A stretch of DNA of 64,000 nt, taken from positions 48,632-112,631 of the forward strand of contig CALYLO010000018.1 of the NCBI GenBank assembly GCA_944800085.1. The letters are read 5' to 3'. The stretch is from Paenibacillus melissococcoides. Lineage in GTDB: Bacteria; Bacillota; Bacilli; Paenibacillales; Paenibacillaceae. Each line of letters opens with the position of its first letter. Position 1 is the stretch's first letter. The position numbers were made by a program, and so were the translations under genes. Below are positions 58,388 to 64,000 of this stretch, piece after piece. A model generated the notes under the pieces. That model worked only from the letters and a program-made list of their open reading frames with translations. It was not told the origin of the DNA and searched no databases.

Positions 58388-58950
58388 TTGAGCGGCAAAC
58401 GAAGAAACCGCACGCGCTCTAAAGTTGACGACCTGCCTTTGCATATCAAGGATCAGGTCGACGCGATGCTTCTTGATACACGGTACACCTACTGGGAGAT
58501 ATCAGAGTATCTGGAGGCCCAGGGATTCGAGGTATCCAAGAGTTCCATTGGTCGCTATGCGCTCCGAGTCGGGAACGCGACGCAGCGGCTTATGGAGGCG
58601 CCAAGAACAGACAAAGGCGTTAGTCGAGATGATCCGGAAAAATCCGGACGTCGATTACACCGAAGGCGGCCTACAAATTATGGCCGGAGAGCTGACGAAG
58701 AAGATGGCGCAAGCACAGGAAGAATGGGACTACATGCCGCTGGATAAGGCCGGCCCGCGTTATGGTCGCGCTCTCCAGAACAAAGGTCTATAAAGACCGC
58801 GTCCGCCAGGACATGCAGAAGAAGATCGAACTAGCATTCCAAGGGATGGAGGCAGAACTCATGGCAGCCATCAAGGCCGATCCTCAACTTGCCGGAGAAC
58901 TGAAGGCGGTACTGCAAAAAGCGAAGGAAAAGATGATGGCCGATGATTAA
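58388..58950 (+). CDS. DUF3486 (Mu Gp27-like) protein, two apparent frameshifts
   Basis: RSKVDDLPLHIKDQVDAMLLDTRYTYWEISEYLEAQGFEVSKSSIGRYAL is the family N-terminus (small-terminase-like HTH). Extra C residues near 58603 and 58754 throw it into two further frames (ALVEMIRKNPDVDYTEGGLQIMAGEL; VALSRTKVYKDRVRQDMQKKIELAF), ending at 58950. Restored length is about 187 aa. It probably acts as the DNA-recognition subunit with the terminase that follows. Confidence 0.75.
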
Positions 58951-60719
58951 CCTGGACGAGTACCTCCGGCAACTGGAGGATGAGGCAGACAAAGAAGAAC
59001 TACTCAGTCTGGAGTATCAGAAGCAGCTCTTTGAAAACTACGTCATGCGTAATGAGCAGCACCGCGAATACCGGGAAACGTTGCTAAGGGAGTACCAAAG
59101 CGGCGCAGAACTGACAGGCCCGGATGGCTTGCGCAAGAAGCTAGGAGCCATTGACCTGGGGTATTTCGGGCGGGCTTATCTGCCCCACTACTTCGTCAGG
59201 GAATCGCCGCAATTTCACGAAGAGCTGGATAGTATATGGACTCAAGGGAGTCATGAAGGGCCTGAACCCTTTGCCGGATGGGAAGAAGATATCAAGGGCG
59301 AAAGGCTGCCGCCGTGCTACAGCCGCCTCACGTGGGCATGCGAAGTCGACAAACTTCACCTTTAAGGACACTTTGCACTCGGTGGTATATGAGTACAAAC
59401 ATTACCCGATCATCCTCTCTGATAGTTCCGACCAGGCAGAAGGATTCCTCACGGATATTAAAACCGAGCTAGAGGATAACCCGGCCATCAGTGAGGACTT
59501 CGGGAGCCTCAAGGGTAGAGTCTGGAAAGGCAGCGTCCTTGTGACCTCGACAGATATCAAGGTTGAGGCCATTGGGCAGCGGCCAAGAAGATTCGGGGCC
59601 GCCGTCATCGCAACTGGCGTCCTGACTTGATTGTCCTGGACGACATCGAGAATGACGAAAATGTTTACACGCCGGAGCAACGCAAGAAACTGGAAAGCTG
59701 GTTCTACAAGGCGGTTAGTAAAGCAGGCGACACGTACACTGACATCGTCTATATCGGAACGATCCTGCATTACGATTCTCTGCTTTCAAGGTGTTGAAGA
59801 ACCCGGAAATATCATTCTGTAAAGTATCGGGGGGTTATCAGCTTCGCGACGAATCAAGAGCTCTGGGACGCTTGGGAAGCAATCTATACCGGACCTGGAA
59901 AACGTGCATCGGCAGAAGATGCGCGGGCCTTCTACGAAGACAACAAGGCCGACATGCTCGAAGGCACAGAAGTCTTGTGGAAGAAAGCTCTCCTACTACG
60001 ACTTGATGGTAATCAAGATTTCTGAAGGCGAAGCATCGTTTCAATTCCGAGATTCAAAACGATCCGATTGACCGGATTCCTGCACATTTAATGATGAATG
60101 GTTCGACTTCTGGATGACGACCCGACGATTGATTTCCGGGATAAGCGATTCGTGTTTGTCGCCGCGAACGACCCTTCCCTTGGGAAAAACAAGAAAAGCG
60201 ATACCAGTTTCCATCATTGCCATAGACAAGGATACCAAGAGCGGGCTATATGTACGTGGTGGAGGCATCCATCGAGCGGCGCGTCCCTGATGTCATCATC
60301 GATGACGCCATAGAGATGTCCAAGCGATTCCGGCGCGACTATAAGCGGCCATTCCGCAAATTTGGCGTCGAGACGGTACAATTCCAGGCACTTCTTCAAG
60401 GATGTACTGGCACAGAAGAGCGCAGACAAGGCTGGCGAATACCTGCCGATAGAGGAGATCCAAAGTCTCCAGCGCAAGGAACTGCGGATCGAGTCGCTTC
60501 AGCCATTTGTTAAGAATGGGTATCTGAAGTGTCAGTCGCCGCCACAAGACACTGTTACAACAAATGCGGGAATACCCGATGGGCAAAAATGACGATGGAC
60601 CTGGAATGGATTGGAGATGGCCGTCCGACTGCCCTGGGCATCAAGACATCAAACAAGACGGACTATAAATCAGTAATCAGCGGGCGATGAAATTCCGGCG
60701 AGGCGGTATTAGGTGGTGA
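58943..60719 (+). CDS. Terminase large subunit (Mu Gp28-like), many apparent frameshifts
   Basis: Pieces in order: INLDEYLRQLEDEADKEELLSLEYQ; GHAKSTNFTFKDTLHSVVYEYKHY (Walker-A-like region); LIVLDDIENDENV (Walker B); EQRKKLESWFYKAVSK; IVYIGTILHYDSLL; KRFVFVAANDPSLG (nuclease Asp); IIDDAIEMSKRFRRDYKRP; GIKTSNKTDYKSVIS. At least ten one-base indels are needed, for example GGG for GG at 59246-59248. Order and conserved blocks are complete, about 580 aa. Terminase packages DNA by headful; whether this copy works depends on whether the indels are real. Confidence 0.75.
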
Positions 60720-60723
60720 ATCT

Positions 60724-62292
60724 ATGTCGAAGAAAAACAAGCAGAAGAACAAAACGGTACAGCCCCCGCCCGCCCGGAGCTGAACGAGATTGCAGTCGCC
60801 CCGGTATGGGATAAATACTCCACGTACCCATCGAACGGCTTGACTCCGGTGCGACTGGCGCAAATCTTTCGCGAGGCAGAGCGGGCGACGTGCTTGCGAC
60901 AGATGGAGCTCTTTGAGGAGATGGAAGAGAAAGATCCGCATCTATTTTTCACAGCTCCAGACACGCAAGAACGCGGTCACCGGACTGGACTTCGAAGTCA
61001 TCCCGTTTTCGGATGACGAATGGGATAAACAGATAGCCGAGTTTGTGAAAGAGCAGATCGACGGGCTGGAGAACTTCGAGGACATCATGATGGATCTGCT
61101 TGATGCTATCGGTAAGGGTATCTCCGTATCTGAAATTATTTGGGGCTACGACGATGGATTTACGGTCGTAGAGGATATCAAGTGGCGGCATCCCAAGCGT
61201 CTCCTCTGGGACAATCAAGACACTCTGAAAGTGGTCACCCGCGATAATCCATCCGGAATACCTCTTCCGGAGAATAAGTTCGTCATACATCGTTACAAGG
61301 CGCGTTCAGGGCACCCATCACGGGCAGGCGTCCTGCGCGTGGTCGCCTGGATGTATTTGTTTAAAAATTACGATCTAAAGGATTGGGTCAGTTTTTGTGA
61401 AGTGTTCGGAATGCCGCTCCGGCTGGGCAAATATGACCCATCCGCCTCGGATGATGACAAGGCTGCTCTCATGCGTGCTCTCGTTCAGATAGGAACAGAT
61501 GCAGCGGGCATTATTCCGGACGGAACAGAGATTGAATTCAAAGAGGCTGCGAAGACCACATCAATTAACGTGTATGAGTCGCTCGCCAGGTACTGCGATG
61601 AACAGATATCGAAGGCGGTGCTCGGCCAGACGCTTACGAGCGATTCTGGGGGCGGAAGTTTCGCCCAGTCGAAGACACATAACGAAGTCCGCCACGATCT
61701 GACGGTCGCGGATTGCAAGGCCCTAGCTGCCACATTGCGCCGGGATCTAATTCGACCACTTGTCTACTTTAACTATGGGGAATCCCGGCGTATCCCCCAT
61801 CTGCGTTTCGACTGTGAAGAAGCCGGAGACCTGAAAGAAACGGCGGATATCTACGGGAAGCTGATTGATATGGGATTGAAAATCCCAACATCGCACTTGT
61901 ACAAGAAGTTTTCCGTGCCAAAGCCGGAGAACGGCGAAGAGGTAGCTGCCCCGTTATCACATTCGGCGCCAATGCCTTTTAAAGACAAAACTTTGGTGGC
62001 TGTAGCTAACAAGGGTAATCGGCCTGGAGTTACACAGGGAAGCGTGGATCAATTGGCCGACGCAGCTATCCAGAATTCCAAGGGGATATTCGGCAAGATA
62101 TTTGCTCCTGTTCTCAAAATACTTGACACGGCGAATAGCCTGGAAGAAGTCAAAGCCAAGCTCGAAGACGAAAGATTCGCGGGAGAGCTGTATCAACAGA
62201 TGGATATCGAAGACCTGGACGAGCTGCTGCACAAGGCTATGTTTTACGCTGACCTAATGGGGAGAGTCGAAGAGCATGCGAGAATGGATTGA
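60724..62292 (+). CDS. Portal protein (DUF935, Mu Gp29-like), two apparent frameshifts near its start
   Basis: ATG 60724 gives MSKKNKQKNKTVQPPP. A C loss near 60775 and a T gain near 60935 shift the frame; from 60940 it is open to 62292: QLQTRKNAVTGLDFEVIPFSDDEWD, KWRHPKRLLWD, FGMPLRLGKYDP, LARYCDEQISKAVLGQTLT. These are family signatures. It forms the dodecameric DNA gate of the head. The downstream part is clean. Confidence 0.85.
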
Positions 62293-63013
62293 GCTCCTTA
62301 CCACGCCTGGATTCGTCTTTGAGGAGGCGGTTGCCTTCTTCGGCGACAAACTACCAATGAAGGAAAGTGAATTCTACCAACTTGCCGAGGAGTACCGGGC
62401 ACAGGCGTTCACGATTTCCGGATACAGCAAGATTCAGCTCCTTCGCAAGTTTCACGGGGAATTGCTGAAGGCCATTGATGAAGGAACGACACTGGGCAAG
62501 TTCCGTGAACGGATGAACGATTGGCTGGAGCAGCGTGGATATGAAGGCGTGACAAACTATCAGGCGGATAATATCTTCCGGACGAACGTGCAGACGGCCT
62601 ATCAGGTGGGGCACTGGAAGCAGATGACGGCACCGGAGACGCTGCGCTTACGTCCGTACTGGCAGTATGATGCAGTCCAGGACAAGCGCACGCGGCCATC
62701 GCATCTGGCGATGCACGGCAGGGTATTTCGGGCCGATGACCCGATATGGAATACCTGGTATCCCCCGAATGGGTTCCGCTGCCGCTGTACCGTCCGAACA
62801 CTCTCCGAGCGTCAAGTTCGGGAACGCGGCCTCAAGGTGGAAACAGAACCGCCAGTATCTGCCCAATTAAATGGTCAGCATGTGAACATAATGCCCGATC
62901 CAAGCTTCTCGAACAATCCAGCAAAGCACGCTTTTGATCCGGACGTTAGCAGCTACCCAAAGAGTTTGAAAAAAGCCTTTGAGAACAGAGAAAAACGCAA
63001 GTCAAAGGAATAA
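62276..63013 (+). CDS. Phage head morphogenesis protein (Mu Gp30/F-like)
   Basis: 245 aa. The Phage_Mu_F domain has NIFRTNVQTAYQVGHWKQM, PYWQYDAVQDKRTRPSHLAMHGRVF and NGFRCRCTVRTLSER (CxC), all conserved. It overlaps the portal gene by 17 bases. Minor head protein needed for assembly or DNA injection. Confidence 0.9.
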   Translation: MREWIELLTTPGFVFEEAVAFFGDKLPMKESEFYQLAEEYRAQAFTISGYSKIQLLRKFHGELLKAIDEGTTLGKFRERMNDWLEQRGYEGVTNYQADNIFRTNVQTAYQVGHWKQMTAPETLRLRPYWQYDAVQDKRTRPSHLAMHGRVFRADDPIWNTWYPPNGFRCRCTVRTLSERQVRERGLKVETEPPVSAQLNGQHVNIMPDPSFSNNPAKHAFDPDVSSYPKSLKKAFENREKRKSKE

Positions 63014-63080
63014 GGCCTGGAACGCCCTCTAAGGCGTTTGTGAATTTGGATGACCGAATCATGCTGATGATTTATATACC

Positions 63081-63102
63081 CGCGTTATAACGCGTTATAA
63101 CG
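63081..63102. repeat. Short tandem palindromic repeat
   Basis: CGCGTTATAA twice in tandem then CG, giving overlapping CGTTATAACG palindromes between two head genes. A possible regulatory site. Confidence 0.5.
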
Positions 63103-63141
63103 GCGTTGCAGTCGACATGAATCGGCGAGGAGGTGATCACG

Positions 63142-64000
63142 CTGAAAAAATGGATTGTATGTTCAGGTACGGTAACCGAAGTTCAAGGCGTGCCGACCGT
63201 AATTAAGCTGCTGCCGCTTGGGCATGTGAAGTCCCAGAAAGGAAACTTTGTGGTCGATGAGGAGTCCTTTCGGGCTATGAAGGAAACGTTCCACCGCCGG
63301 GCGCTTGATATCGTCATCGACTATGAGCATCAGACGCTGGAGGATGTGCAGGCCCCCGCTGGCGGTTGGATTAAGGAACTCATCATCCAGGATAATGCCA
63401 TCGCTGGGAAGGTGGAATGGACACCCAAGGCGGAAGAGTACCTGAAGAACAAGGAATACCGCTACCTATCCCCGGTTGTGCTGGTGCGTAAATCGGATCA
63501 AAAAGCTGTCGTGCTACACTCGGTTGCCCTAACCAACACGCCAGCAATTGATGGAATGTTCCCGATTATCAATTCGCTTGACATTACCCAATACGAGGGA
63601 GGAAATGACATGGATTTTTTGAAACAACTTGCCGTCCTGCTTGGTCTGGGCGAAGAAGCTACCGAAGAGCAAGTCCTGCAAAAGCTTCAGGCGTTACAAG
63701 CTAATTCGACGGAAGAGAAGGAAAAAGAAAAGAAAGACGACGAAGAAGAAATCGTTGCCAACAAAACGATTACGACGCTGCTCGGCGTTGCGGAAGATGC
63801 GAAAACGGAAGACGTAGCAGCGGCCATTATGGCATTGAAAAATCCTTCCGGCTTCGTGCCTGTTTCGGAGTTCCATGCTCTGAAGGCGCGACTGGATAAA
63901 AAGGATTCGGATGAGCTCGTGATGACGGCCCTGAAGGATGGCAAGATTTCCGCCGCTCAAAAGGCTTGGGCGGAAGAATACGCACTCAAAGACCGCAAGG
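63142..64000 (+). CDS. Mu I-like protease (with nested scaffold), 3' end beyond window
   Basis: KKWIVCSGTVTEVQGVPTVIKLLPLGHVKSQKGNFVVDEESF, IVIDYEHQTLED, APAGGWIKEL, KEYRYLSPVVLV and LTNTPAIDGM are Phage_Mu_I signatures, followed by an acidic coiled scaffold region (STEEKEKEKKDDEEE). No ATG is available. A perfect AGGAGGTGATC lies before CTG 63142 (spacing 8), with GTG 63133 as a poorer option. The frame is open to the window end. The protease processes the prohead and the C-terminal half serves as scaffold. Confidence 0.8.
   Translation, partial: MKKWIVCSGTVTEVQGVPTVIKLLPLGHVKSQKGNFVVDEESFRAMKETFHRRALDIVIDYEHQTLEDVQAPAGGWIKELIIQDNAIAGKVEWTPKAEEYLKNKEYRYLSPVVLVRKSDQKAVVLHSVALTNTPAIDGMFPIINSLDITQYEGGNDMDFLKQLAVLLGLGEEATEEQVLQKLQALQANSTEEKEKEKKDDEEEIVANKTITTLLGVAEDAKTEDVAAAIMALKNPSGFVPVSEFHALKARLDKKDSDELVMTALKDGKISAAQKAWAEEYALKDRK
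63597..63612 (+). promoter_or_regulatory. Internal ribosome site for a nested Z-like scaffold
   Basis: GGGAGG (63597-63602) lies seven bases before an in-frame ATG at 63610 (MDFLKQLAVLLGLG). In phage Mu, gene Z starts the same way inside gene I. Confidence 0.65.

Larger units (their letters stand above)
47144..64000 (+). mobile_element. Mu-like transposable prophage, left part
   Basis: The left end is inferred at TGT 47144 inside yhgE. Repeated GGGACA motifs follow, then a repressor, MuA-like transposase and MuB-like ATPase, GemA, endolysin, Mor activator, holin and head genes in Mu order. The right end lies beyond the window. The exact left boundary is an inference from where yhgE similarity ends. 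Confidence 0.85.

Noticed and set aside
1-64000. tRNA or rRNA genes
   Set aside because: I found no cloverleaf with conserved TTCGA-type arm and CCA end, and no rRNA signature stretches, on either strand by eye; a covariance search would be decisive.

Overview
The window looks like chromosome of a Paenibacillus-like low-to-mid GC Firmicute. Supporting signs are strong AGGAGG ribosome sites, an S-layer-homology (SLH) envelope protein, a CYP102-type fused P450/reductase, a BM3-like gene order without its usual repressor, YhgE/Pip, RlmH and a Firmicute Mu-like prophage. The genus is inferred from protein character, not proven. The first 47 kb is ordinary backbone heavily scarred by insertion sequences and pseudogenes. 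From about 47.14 kb to the end of the window it is a Mu-like transposable prophage, and only its left part is present.

Layout. 0-5.5 kb: a partial unknown gene, an IS427-type IS abutting the phnA stop codon, a lysoplasmalogenase, a Bax-inhibitor-1 protein and a 1.62-kb IS5/IS1182-type element. 5.6-10.1 kb: a DUF418 membrane protein, a histidine kinase and a response regulator form one operon; an IS4-type element sits inside the response regulator. 10.8-16 kb: a Dph6-like ATP pyrophosphatase, then a decaying ABC export operon (AbrB regulator, ATPase, two permeases) broken by a second copy of the 1.62-kb IS. 16.5-19.2 kb: a frameshifted IS110 transposase and a wrecked 7TMR-DISM sensor kinase. 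19.3-24.7 kb: an endonuclease/exonuclease/phosphatase protein, a DUF2628 protein and the CYP102 P450. 25-28.9 kb: a two-gene module (DUF5986-like gene plus XRE-ImmA metalloprotease gene) split by an IS110 element. 29-36.2 kb: mqo with one nonsense codon, a family-4 uracil-DNA glycosylase, and then a roughly 4-kb segment bounded by direct repeats of the rlmH 3' end. That segment holds a serine-recombinase remnant and an OLD-like ATPase switched out of frame by a 14-bp tandem duplication, so it resembles an SCC-type island scar. 36.5-42.5 kb: one giant secreted gene (phosphodiester glycosidase, calcineurin-type phosphatase, bacterial Ig-like repeats, SLH) read in three frames. 42.9-47.1 kb: a nitroreductase, an intergenic hairpin-repeat field, an EamA transporter and a yhgE gene cut by the prophage.

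Prophage, 47.14-64 kb. The repressor is on the minus strand and faces an early operon of DDE transposase (MuA-like), target-selection ATPase (MuB-like), several small proteins, a GemA/Gp16 protein and a DnaC-like loader. An amidase endolysin, a Mor-type activator and an LLH holin follow. The head genes then appear in Mu order: small protein, VpaChn25_0724-like protein, DUF3486, terminase, DUF935 portal, F-like head protein, and an I-like protease with a nested Z-like scaffold. Between 56.76 and 60.94 kb the frames are broken by a dense series of one-base indels, while both sides are clean. I consider assembly error there at least as likely as real decay.

Most interesting items: the rlmH-anchored island scar with its possibly phase-variable OLD-like nuclease; the IS-split DUF5986/XRE-ImmA pair; four intergenic fields of hairpin units spaced about 50 or 61 bp; and the prophage that enters yhgE.
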